A program made the position numbers and the translations under genes. Below the pieces are notes generated by a model, which did not search any database, was not told the DNA's origin, and saw only the letters and a program-made list of their open reading frames with translations. A DNA stretch of 40,381 nucleotides, from positions 1 through 40,381 of the forward strand of contig JAJFLP010000081.1 in the NCBI GenBank assembly GCA_021772635.1, in the 5' to 3' direction. Below, piece by piece: positions 33,495 through 40,381 of the stretch (the stretch's first letter is position 1; each line of letters starts with the position of its first letter). Source of the stretch: Verrucomicrobiota bacterium. GTDB lineage: Bacteria > Verrucomicrobiota > Lentisphaeria > JABSQK01 > JAJFLO01.

Positions 33495-34188
33495 CAGTCT
33501 CCGTCAAGCGGCGGGCTCGAAGGAGGCCCAGTATGTGGCGGCGCCAGCCGACGCGGCGATCTACTCCGACTACCCGAAGACGGGTGACGCTGACCTAATA
33601 GATAATTTCTCAACTCGGCTAACAGAATTGAAAGGCGAGTGTTTTTGCGCCGATAGCGTATCTGCAGCCGGCGAATTAATCTTACGACTGATTAACAACG
33701 AAGATACCGGGAGGTATATCGTTCAGCAGGCATCTATAATCGACGATATCGCAACCAGTCATCGTGCGTTCGCCGATTGTTTGTCCACACGCGCTGATCG
33801 CACAACCCCCAGTGACTCAAAGTCACTAGCAACTTATACGGTCGGGATTTCTACCGCGGAGTTGCTGGTTGCAAGAACTGGCAGCATTATAAGCAGAAGT
33901 CTTTATAATGGAGGTCGGCGATTCTTTGCAATTGTCCCGTTTCATATAGTTGTTGCATATCGGTCGCAGATCGTCCCTTCGTTGGATGACGTCTTCGTGC
34001 GGTTTTCTGCCACGGAAGAAGCGTGGAGTCATGCAACGATTATCAGCGGTCCGTCGCGGACATCGGATATCGAGAAGAATCTCGTTCTTGGTGCCCACGG
34101 CCCAAAACGGTTGGCAGTAATTATAGTTGATGCGAAAGGTATTGAGACTGCAAGCAGTCGAATTTTCGACGATCTCTTGTCACGGTAG
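33469..34188 (+). CDS. lutC: L-lactate utilisation protein LutC-like, LUD domain
   Basis: Third component of LutABC; a LUD-domain protein of 239 residues. The family core is present (TAELLVARTGSIISRS, ISGPSRTSDIEKNLVLGAHGPKRLAVIIVDA). Family members normally end just after this strand. The last 17 residues (KGIETASSRIFDDLLSR) are encoded by a family 1 repeat core and are not conserved. It overlaps lutB by 26 bp and is the last gene of the operon. Confidence 0.92.
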   Translation: MSSRETIINSLRQAAGSKEAQYVAAPADAAIYSDYPKTGDADLIDNFSTRLTELKGECFCADSVSAAGELILRLINNEDTGRYIVQQASIIDDIATSHRAFADCLSTRADRTTPSDSKSLATYTVGISTAELLVARTGSIISRSLYNGGRRFFAIVPFHIVVAYRSQIVPSLDDVFVRFSATEEAWSHATIISGPSRTSDIEKNLVLGAHGPKRLAVIIVDAKGIETASSRIFDDLLSR

Positions 34189-34240
34189 GCAAAGATTTCA
34201 GAAAACTTGTCGAAAACCTGACTGGAGTTAGTAGAACATG
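34144..34240 (+). repeat. Family 1 dyad repeat overlapping the 3' end of lutC
   Basis: Core GACTGCAAGCAGTC (34146-34159) and the next dyad GTCGAA-TT-TTCGAC (34157-34170) are both perfect. They sit inside the lutC reading frame. The match continues weakly past the stop (GTCGAAAACCTGACTGG near 34210). Confidence 0.82.
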
Positions 34241-34283
34241 TTGCCTCGGAACACTTGGCGAGCAACGTAGATAAGGAACAGCA

Positions 34284-35381
34284 GTGAGCAACATGACAAT
34301 TGTACTACCCACCAATACGGAATCAGAACAATCGAATTTTGGCAAGAGTGACTTCGGACTAATCATTACGGGGATGTGCTCTGGCGCGGCTATACGATTA
34401 AATTCATTGGCCGGGAACGAGGAGAAAGCGGCACTCACGGCGTTTTCAATCGCAGGTGTTGCGATAGCGGCCATAGCGATGGCCCCGACTCTGGTATTAT
34501 TGCGAAAAATAATTCGCGGGTCCGTTGCGAAGGCGTTGGCGTCGACCACTGCACTCCGGCGATATCAGCGGTTCGACACATACACTTATCTCGTCTGTCT
34601 GGCGCCAGCCCTCGGTGCCTTCGGTATTCAATTCGTCGCCCCGCTGGTGTGTCTTTTAGCGTTCTTGTTTATTATATCCCAAACCCTCCTCGTCGCCGCC
34701 GTGAGCCACAGTGACAGTTGCAACGACGTATTCACTTCATTTACGTGGCTCGCTTTCTTATTTCTTATATCGGGATTCGCCGCGATACTCTATCAAATCG
34801 TGTGGCAACGAGTCCTTTTTACTGTTTTTGGTGTGAACATCGAATCGATTACTATAATAGTTTCGATTTTTATGTTCGGCCTCGGTTTAGGCTCGTTGGT
34901 AGGCGGGTTGCTGTCAAAACTGTTCCCCGACAGGTTACCCCAACTTTTTTTCATCATTGAGTTTCAGATCGGAGCTTTCGGATTGATTAGCTTGTACCTA
35001 ATAAAATCGGTCAGTGCGCGAATTATCGACAGTTCGCTCGCGACAATATCAATTGCAACATTTTCGTTATTGTGTGTCCCTACCGTACTCATGGGCGCGA
35101 CGTTGCCGATCCTCGTGGACTACTTGCATCGGCGTTATAAGAACGTTGGCCAAACAATAGGATTACTTTACTCCTTTAATACGCTCGGATCGGCGGCAGC
35201 GTGTTTTGCCACGATAATGATTTCGTTCGTATACTTCGGACTACAGGGGACCATCTACTTCGCAGCGGTGTGTAATTTTGTAGTCGGGATTCTCGTTTAT
35301 AGATATTGTCAGCAGGTGTCGTCCTTCGACGGTGAGGCGGGCGGGACGAAACCGGCGTCGCCTTCTTGCGAAACAATGTAG
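34284..35381 (+). CDS. Spermidine-synthase-like membrane protein, transmembrane part
   Basis: A 365-residue protein of about eight to nine helices. FLISGFAAILYQIVWQRVLF, FGVNIESITIIVSIFMFGLG and GLLSKLFPDRL form the signature of the membrane half of the MFS-like spermidine synthase family. VPTVLMGATLPILVDYLHRR and YSFNTLGSAAACFATIMIS complete it. The catalytic Rossmann domain is missing; the next gene carries one. GTG 34284 follows AAGGA at about 8 bp. The first 130 residues, with two additional helices, precede the usual family start, so a later start is possible. Function unknown, probably in a membrane complex with the next gene's product. Confidence 0.8.
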   Translation: MSNMTIVLPTNTESEQSNFGKSDFGLIITGMCSGAAIRLNSLAGNEEKAALTAFSIAGVAIAAIAMAPTLVLLRKIIRGSVAKALASTTALRRYQRFDTYTYLVCLAPALGAFGIQFVAPLVCLLAFLFIISQTLLVAAVSHSDSCNDVFTSFTWLAFLFLISGFAAILYQIVWQRVLFTVFGVNIESITIIVSIFMFGLGLGSLVGGLLSKLFPDRLPQLFFIIEFQIGAFGLISLYLIKSVSARIIDSSLATISIATFSLLCVPTVLMGATLPILVDYLHRRYKNVGQTIGLLYSFNTLGSAAACFATIMISFVYFGLQGTIYFAAVCNFVVGILVYRYCQQVSSFDGEAGGTKPASPSCETM

Positions 35382-35411
35382 CTTCGCAGTATTCAAGGTC
35401 ATTCAATCATC

Positions 35412-37106
35412 ATGACATACGTATTTCACTTGATTCTTGCCGGTTGCTCCGGATATATCTCGCTAAGCCAGGAAATACTTTGGATTCGCGCTGCATCTTA
35501 CGCAACGCACGGGAGGCCCGAGTGCTTCGGCTTGGTTCTTGGAATGTTTCTTATCGGTGTCGCGCTTGGTTCATTGTTCGCTAAGAAGAAATGCGAAGAT
35601 GAATTTCCGCCTGATGTATTTATCGGTGTTATGCTTTTTCTTGGAACCGTTACCTTTTATTTCGCGCTTCCGATTTCCGGATACCTGTTGACCTGTTCCC
35701 AAATGTTCGGAATGACGATCTTATTCACGTCTATTGCGATCACTTCATTCTTCGTGGGAAGTATTTTTCCTGTCGTCTGCCATCTCGCGGTAAAAACAAA
35801 AGAAGCGATCGGTATGTCGGTTTCCATCGTGTATTTAAGTAACATAATCGGCGCGACCGCGGGCCCGTTGGTAACGGGATTTATATTAATGGACAAGTTT
35901 ACTTTGGAACAGAATATCCTGTACCTGACGATTTTTTCCGGTGTTCTTGCTTTCGGATTATTGGCACGCAGCTCTGAATCCAGACCGTTAGTTCGGGTTG
36001 CGATGACGTCGATCGGATTGCTGGGATTATCGCTGATTTTACACGAAAGTTTTTACGGAAATTTATTAGAAAAAATGCACTATAAAGAACGTTACTCGGC
36101 CGAAATCGGCCCTTACAAGTATGTTCATCAGAATCGAAGTGGAGTCATTGCCGTTGGAAAGGGAGTGCATCATGACATCATCTACGGAGGCGGGATCTAC
36201 GACGGAAAATTCAATCTAAATCCAATGCTGAATACAAACAAAATATCGCGAGCTTATATGATGGCAGCTCTGCAGCCATCGCCGAAGAAGGCATTCATGG
36301 TCGGTTTAGGCGGCGGATCCTGGGCCAGAGTCGTCGCTAACCATACAGGCGTGGAACAACTAACGATTGTCGAGATCAATCCCGGATATCAGGAAATCAT
36401 CAAGGAATATCCGGATCACGCGACATTATTTGACGATCCTAAGGTAAAAATATATTACGACGACGGGCGACGATGGCTCAATAGGAATCCGGAAGAGAAG
36501 TATGATATGATTGTGATTAATACGACGTTTCACTGGCGCTATTACTCAACGAATTTGCTGTCCGAAGAGTTTCTCAAATTGGCCCAGTCCCATCTGGAAC
36601 CTGGCGGCGTAATCTATTACAATGCGACAGGTTCCGATGATGTGGTATATACGGCGGCGAATGTTTTTGAGTACGTGACACGGTATTCGACTTTCGTTGC
36701 CGCCAGTGATTCTCCTTTCGAACTGGATCCTGTAGAAAAGAGAGCGAACCTGTTAAAATTTAAAAATAACGGTGTTCCTGTATTCTCTCCTGACGTTCCC
36801 GGTTCCATATCCAGACTCGAAGAGTTAGCCAAAGTGGATACATCGAGTATAGCAGAACAAATCCGGGAGAGGACCGAGTTACACGTTATAACCGACGACA
36901 ACATGGTCACTGAATTTCGGACGACAATTCCGGACTTAGTGAACAGGTTATTTCGATTTAACACGTGGTACGATCCGAAGAAAAGCTGGAGACATCGTTT
37001 TAGACTTCAAACAGCTAGGATTTCAGACAACGTCGCCGAAATCGCGCAGGCGCGAGTCGGGACGATACGTCGAAAACTCCAAGGCAGTCATCATGGTGGA
37101 GAGTAA
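35412..37106 (+). CDS. Spermidine-synthase-like protein with transmembrane N-terminus
   Basis: A 564-residue protein. The N-terminal six helices (about 1-205) start with AGCSGYISLSQEILWIRAAS and repeat the family membrane layout (SLFAKKK, SIFPVVCHLAV, GATAGPLVTGF). The C-terminal domain (about 280-500) is a Rossmann methyltransferase-like fold with VGLGGGSW near 296, VEINPGY near 321, DDGRRWL, and YDMIVINTTFHWRY near 365. Genuine aminopropyltransferases have an aspartate in a D-xx-D motif at that last site; here it reads NTT, so polyamine synthesis is unlikely. It follows its membrane paralogue by 30 bp and is probably co-transcribed. Confidence 0.82.
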   Translation: MTYVFHLILAGCSGYISLSQEILWIRAASYATHGRPECFGLVLGMFLIGVALGSLFAKKKCEDEFPPDVFIGVMLFLGTVTFYFALPISGYLLTCSQMFGMTILFTSIAITSFFVGSIFPVVCHLAVKTKEAIGMSVSIVYLSNIIGATAGPLVTGFILMDKFTLEQNILYLTIFSGVLAFGLLARSSESRPLVRVAMTSIGLLGLSLILHESFYGNLLEKMHYKERYSAEIGPYKYVHQNRSGVIAVGKGVHHDIIYGGGIYDGKFNLNPMLNTNKISRAYMMAALQPSPKKAFMVGLGGGSWARVVANHTGVEQLTIVEINPGYQEIIKEYPDHATLFDDPKVKIYYDDGRRWLNRNPEEKYDMIVINTTFHWRYYSTNLLSEEFLKLAQSHLEPGGVIYYNATGSDDVVYTAANVFEYVTRYSTFVAASDSPFELDPVEKRANLLKFKNNGVPVFSPDVPGSISRLEELAKVDTSSIAEQIRERTELHVITDDNMVTEFRTTIPDLVNRLFRFNTWYDPKKSWRHRFRLQTARISDNVAEIAQARVGTIRRKLQGSHHGGE

Positions 37107-37282
37107 CAACACTCCTATCACGTTTTCAGGTTGCAGTAAATTCGCGATAAAATCGAACCCCTTGACGGACGCGGCGCGTCCGAAACTATCCACAAAAGCC
37201 GCATAGCCCCGGTCGTCCTAATCTCTACGCGATGGACGCCGCGTACGATAATCACTAACAGGCTAGCTCCCGACGCATAAAT
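37107..37282. other. Intergenic gap with a hairpin
   Basis: Contains a perfect hairpin GGACGC-GGC-GCGTCC (37167-37181) and a TTGACG just before it. No T run follows the hairpin. A weak family 1 echo (GGTTGCAGT) lies near 37129. Confidence 0.45.
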
Positions 37283-38755
37283 ATGAATTATGAGATTGAT
37301 ATATCCGTAGTTATCCCAGCGTACAATGAACGGGCGCGGTTACCGGCTTATTTGGAGAGCATCGCAGTATTCTGCGAGGGCAGTAAATATCGTTACGAGA
37401 TTATCATTGTAGACGATGGGAGCTCGGATGGGACAGCGGCTGCCGTCGAATCTTACTCTTCGAGATTCACGGATTTTCGAATTCTTGTCAACGAACAAAA
37501 CCGCGGCAAGGGCTTTTCTGTTAGAAAAGGGTTACTGGAGGCGTCCGGTGAATATTGTGCATATCTCGATGCCGACGGATCCGTGGAAATTGATGAGGTG
37601 GACAAGAATCTGGATTACTTGGCTAAAGATGGCTATGATATTTTCGTTGGCTCTAGAGCGATCCACGACGACGCTCAAGTTCTAATTACAAAATGGTATC
37701 GTCGCCTTATCGGACGGGTGTTTAATTTTTTGGTGCAGTCAATTCTATTCAAGAACATAAAGGATACTCAATGCGGCTTCAAAATATTTCGAAAGGAAAC
37801 GGTTAAACCGATTTTTACGCGTACTTATCTCAATGGATTCGGGTTCGATATAGAAGTCTTATATGTGGCTAGTAAAATGGGTTACAAGGTCAAAGAAGGG
37901 CCGGTCTCCTGGGAACACTTCCCCGGGTCGAAGATAAATATTGTCAGCGATTCTATTAGAATGTTTATTAATATTTTGCAAATTCGCAATTGGCACTGCG
38001 TGCCGATAAATACTGAATCCGAATACATGGGACCGAACGAGTATCAGTTCATGTACGATCTGGAGAATATACACTGGTGGTTCATTAGTCGACGAAACTA
38101 TTTGGAGCGAATATTGAAAACGCTGAACAAACACCGACCGCGCATCCTGGACGTCGGCACCGGCACTGGTGGGAACTTGATGGTTTTAGAGAGATTCGGC
38201 GAGGCCACCGGAATCGATATATCAAAAAAAGCCGTAGACTTTTGCCATAAGCGGGGCCTGAAGAATGTGCAATTGTCCCCGGGTGAGGCGCTGGATTTCG
38301 ATGACGATTCGTTTGATACGATCTGTTGCCTGGATGTTCTGGAACACGTTCCGGAACCAGTCAAGACCTTACGCGAAATGAAGAGGGTTCTCAAGGATGA
38401 TGGGGTCATAATCATCTCTGTCCCGGCATTTCGATTTCTATGGAGTCAGCATGACGAAATCTTGTGCCATTTTCGGCGGTATGAGAAAGAGTCATTGAAA
38501 ACGGATATTGAGGAAGCCGAGTTGAAGATAGTACGATTAACATTTTTCTTTTTTCTTTCATTTTTCGCGGTCACTCCCATTCGAATTATTCGTCGGTTGG
38601 TTGTTGCGGGTAAACAGGCTAGAAGTGATACGACTACACTGCCGCCGCGTTGGCTTAACAGTTGTTTAATTTACCTATTGAAGGTGGAAATATTTTTCGC
38701 CGATAAAATAGGACTCCCCTTTGGTACCTCGCTCTTCGCAATCGTCCGAAAATAA
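37283..38755 (+). CDS. GT2 glycosyltransferase fused to a SAM-dependent methyltransferase
   Basis: A 490-residue two-domain protein. The GT2 part (1-240) has VVIPAYNERARLPAYLESI, VDDGSSDGTAA near 42-50, LVNEQNRGKGFSVRKGLLEA, YLDADGSVEIDEV, GSRAIHDDAQV and DTQCGFKIFRKE, as in dolichyl-phosphate glucosyltransferase-type enzymes. A linker follows (MGPNEYQFMYDLENIHWWF). The methyltransferase part (about 250-440) has ILDVGTGTGG near 287, GIDISKKAV and CCLDVLEHVPEPVKTL. C-terminal hydrophobic stretches (FFFFLSFFAVTPIRII) suggest membrane association. One protein may glycosylate and methylate a lipid-linked sugar. It is convergent with the dihydrouridine synthase gene. Confidence 0.86.
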   Translation: MNYEIDISVVIPAYNERARLPAYLESIAVFCEGSKYRYEIIIVDDGSSDGTAAAVESYSSRFTDFRILVNEQNRGKGFSVRKGLLEASGEYCAYLDADGSVEIDEVDKNLDYLAKDGYDIFVGSRAIHDDAQVLITKWYRRLIGRVFNFLVQSILFKNIKDTQCGFKIFRKETVKPIFTRTYLNGFGFDIEVLYVASKMGYKVKEGPVSWEHFPGSKINIVSDSIRMFINILQIRNWHCVPINTESEYMGPNEYQFMYDLENIHWWFISRRNYLERILKTLNKHRPRILDVGTGTGGNLMVLERFGEATGIDISKKAVDFCHKRGLKNVQLSPGEALDFDDDSFDTICCLDVLEHVPEPVKTLREMKRVLKDDGVIIISVPAFRFLWSQHDEILCHFRRYEKESLKTDIEEAELKIVRLTFFFFLSFFAVTPIRIIRRLVVAGKQARSDTTTLPPRWLNSCLIYLLKVEIFFADKIGLPFGTSLFAIVRK

Positions 38756-38837
38756 ACAGAGATCCCGAATATAAAGCGGCACTATCCGGGGGGAGTCTAG
38801 TCACGGTTGCAGTGTAAAAGTATGGTATGTTTGTCAG

Positions 38838-39824
38838 TTAAAGCGAATTATCAGTTGGTTCCAATCGCGATAAATACTGCTCAACGATTTCTTCGACTTG
38901 ATTCGCGTCGTTCGCTGTCATCAGGCTCATTCGGAGTGTCTTAGCTTCTGGCATTCCGGCAACGTACGATTTGAAAAATTTTCGCATTATTGCGAAGTTT
39001 CGACATCCCCTATACGTCTCGTCGAATAGTCGTGCATGCTCGGCGAGAACTTTAAGGCGAGCATCAGTACTTTGATCGCGCAGCATCGTGCGGGCATTGA
39101 AAAACCATGGGTTGCCAAAAATTCCGCGCCCGATCATTACGCCGTCAACGCCGGATTGTCGTGCCAATTGGTGTGCGCTCTCAAGCGATGTGACATCGCC
39201 ATTCCCAACAATCAAGCAACTACTTTGCTCGCGATCTCGGATGTTGACCGCCTTCGTTAAACTTTCCCAGTTTGCTGGAACCTTTGACATTTCGTTTCGG
39301 GTTCTGGCGTGTATCGAGATCACTGCTGGTTCTGACTGAAGAATCTGACCGACCCAGTCCTCTATCACGTTGCTATCGTATCCCAATCGCGTTTTCACTG
39401 AAACCGGAAGATCTCCGGCACCGCGCTTAGTTTCACGCACAATCTCGCATAGCAGTTCGGGATTCTTGATGAGCGCGGCGCCCGCACCTTGCTTTTCAAC
39501 GCTTTTATCTGGGCATCCCGTGTTTATATCAATGCCGTCAAATCCGAGCTCTGCTACCATGCACGCGGACCGGTAGAAGGTATCCGGGCGGGACCCGAAA
39601 ATCTGCGCGACGATCGGACGTTCAACCTCGCAATACCACAAATCCGGTAGTAATTTCTCACGACCCTGAGAACATAACCCATCGCACGATACGAATTCGG
39701 TGAATAATACGTCGGGTTTACCGTACCTGGCGATAATCTGTCGAAATACGGTATCCGTAACCCCCGACAGCGGCGCGAGGATTGAGATTGGCTTTTTCAG
39801 GGTGCCCCAGAATCCCATTTTCAT
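38838..39824 (-). CDS. tRNA-dihydrouridine synthase (Dus family)
   Basis: FMN- and NADPH-dependent enzyme that reduces uridines in tRNA to dihydrouridine. The TIM barrel starts with ILAPLSGVTDTVFRQII (FMN site). It has the catalytic cysteine in DINTGCPDKSVEKQGAGAAL, SVKTRLGYD, ISIHARTRNEM and VGNGDVTS, and ends with DGVMIGRGIFGNPW. ATG 39824 (KMGFWGTLKKPISIL) was chosen because upstream residues to 39893 are encoded by a tandem TTGACGT-type repeat and are not conserved. The closest subgroup is DusB-like, but the assignment to one subfamily is not secure. Confidence 0.9.
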   Translation of the reverse strand: MKMGFWGTLKKPISILAPLSGVTDTVFRQIIARYGKPDVLFTEFVSCDGLCSQGREKLLPDLWYCEVERPIVAQIFGSRPDTFYRSACMVAELGFDGIDINTGCPDKSVEKQGAGAALIKNPELLCEIVRETKRGAGDLPVSVKTRLGYDSNVIEDWVGQILQSEPAVISIHARTRNEMSKVPANWESLTKAVNIRDREQSSCLIVGNGDVTSLESAHQLARQSGVDGVMIGRGIFGNPWFFNARTMLRDQSTDARLKVLAEHARLFDETYRGCRNFAIMRKFFKSYVAGMPEAKTLRMSLMTANDANQVEEIVEQYLSRLEPTDNSL

Positions 39825-39839
39825 CGTATCGTAATTTCT

Positions 39840-39885
39840 GGTTGACGTTTGACGTTTGACGGTTGATGGGCGGGGTTGATGGTTC
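39840..39885. repeat. Short tandem repeat of GTTGACG/GTTTGACG type
   Basis: GGTTGACGTTTGACG (39840-39854) is followed by GTTTGACGGTTGATGG and GGGTTGATGGTTCACGG, so a 7-8 bp unit is repeated about six times with variation. It lies upstream of the dihydrouridine synthase start and provides an open but unconserved frame. Confidence 0.75.
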
Positions 39886-40014
39886 ACGGTCAAAATTCCG
39901 AGAATTCCGAAACGACCATAACCCGTAATTCAATATTCTTCGTTCTGAACTGTTGAAACTAGTGCTGAAAGTCAAAATACGTTCGCCGCGAAGCGGTTGG
40001 CCTCCTTCTGCCCC

Positions 40015-40078
40015 CATTCTGCTCCGAAGGTCTCGGGCAATACCTTGAGGTATTACCGCTCGCTTTCGAGACAGAATG
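40015..40078. repeat. Long imperfect hairpin
   Basis: CATTCTG (40015-40021) and CAGAATG (40072-40078) close a long imperfect stem. The apex is the perfect AATACC-TTGA-GGTATT. Matching parts include CCGAAGG against TTCGAGA-type segments. There is no T run. Confidence 0.7.
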
Positions 40079-40190
40079 GCGCCCAAGATAGGCTCAACAA
40101 AATGTCAATTATTTATGCAATTAGGCACTAGTACCTGCTTGTATGAATTCTATTGATTATGACAACGTGAATTTTGGTGCTTCAGTGACG

Positions 40191-40235
40191 TTCACACGAA
40201 TAAGGCGATGCCGTAGCATCGTCGTTTCGTGGGAA
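40191..40235. repeat. Imperfect hairpin with CGTA apex
   Basis: Outer arms TTCACACGAA (40191-40200) and TTCGTGGGAA (40226-40235) pair with one mismatch. The apex is GATGC-CGTA-GCATC, perfect. Same style as the hairpins on either side. Confidence 0.65.
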
Positions 40236-40271
40236 CGATTACTGATCGCCAAAAGACACTTGCCCAAGGGG

Positions 40272-40370
40272 TTACACCTCTTTTTCTACTGTACTTCGTT
40301 GCTATAATCGACGCGTACCTACGGGTACGCGCCCGAAGATAGCGACGCAGTACAGCGAAAAATAGGTGCA
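40272..40370. repeat. Large imperfect inverted repeat, 33-bp arms
   Basis: The left arm reads CACCTCTTTTTCTACTGTAC then TTCGTTGCTAT; the right arm, read as reverse complement, gives CACCTATTTTTCGCTGTAC then TGCGTCGCTAT. One indel and a few mismatches separate them. The centre holds GCGTACC-TACG-GGTACGC, a perfect stem (40313-40330). GAAAAATAGGTGC near the right end also occurs at 12577-12589, after the family 1 core there. Confidence 0.78.
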
Positions 40371-40381
40371 ATCATAATTAT

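Larger units (their letters stand above)
39825..40381. other. Intergenic end region rich in hairpins
   Basis: No gene is supported. It contains a short tandem repeat (39840-39885) and three large imperfect hairpins (40015-40078, 40191-40235, 40272-40370). The window ends inside this region, so a neighbouring gene may explain it. Confidence 0.6.

Noticed and set aside
39825..39893. N-terminal extension of the dihydrouridine synthase
   Set aside because: Residues come from a tandem repeat and precede the normal barrel start.

Overview
This 40.4 kb window looks chromosomal and bacterial. Genes are short, lie on both strands and are mostly in small operons, with many intergenic repeats and AT-leaning sequence. 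No phage, plasmid, transposase, CRISPR or rRNA gene was seen. The lineage is inferred only: homodimeric-type AceE, a very long GreA-like protein, animal-type UDP-glucose dehydrogenase, class I HMG-CoA reductase, a PSP1 protein, many polysaccharide genes and GATTACGA-rich intergenic repeats together suggest the PVC superphylum (Lentisphaerota/Kiritimatiellota-like). No marker gene in the window fixes this.

Layout. 0.2-3.2 kb: methyltransferase, GT4 glycosyltransferase and methyltransferase, a small surface-glycan operon followed 200 bp later by a strong double-hairpin terminator. 4.0-8.5 kb: a PatB/MalY-type C-S lyase, an ABC-2 permease without an ATPase, a secreted protein of unknown function and a PurN-like formyltransferase. 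8.8-10.2 kb: hisB-hisA. 10.2-15.9 kb: an unknown cysteine-containing protein, a PSP1/RicT-family protein, an O-antigen ligase/polymerase with TPRs, a DUF4160-DUF2442 pair and a DPM1-like GT2. 16.2-18.4 kb: a divergent transketolase-like enzyme. 19.1-24.3 kb: a small exported coiled-coil protein with its own terminator, then aceE and aceF, separated by a repeat and a probable DUF433 remnant; a tRNA-Pro(CGG) follows. 24.7-29.8 kb: UDP-glucose dehydrogenase, an NtrC-like regulator lacking the GAFTGA loop, and a GreA-like protein 2 bp downstream of it. 30.0-34.2 kb: HMG-CoA reductase (apparently frameshifted near its N-terminus) and lutABC-like lactate utilisation genes. 34.3-37.1 kb: two tandem membrane proteins of the spermidine-synthase-like family. 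37.3-38.8 kb: a GT2-methyltransferase fusion. 38.8-39.8 kb: a tRNA-dihydrouridine synthase. The last 400 bp hold three large imperfect hairpins.

Functionally, the genes cover cell-surface glycan synthesis (GT4, GT2s, methyltransferases, O-antigen ligase, UDP-glucuronate supply), central carbon metabolism (pyruvate dehydrogenase E1/E2, lactate oxidation, transketolase-like), histidine biosynthesis, isoprenoid synthesis through mevalonate, and transcription elongation.

The most unusual feature is a family of intergenic repeats, here called family 1. Its unit of about 90 bp carries several short dyads (core GACTGC-AA-GCAGTC, then GTCCAA-TTT-TTGGAC, ATACCG-AA-CGGTAT and TTCGA-AAAC-TCGAA). Copies differ in sequence yet keep pairing. 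At least ten clear or partial copies are present, some in 90-bp tandem, and some run into the ends of genes. A second family of about 125-150 bp occurs three times. Neither matches a mobile element I can name.
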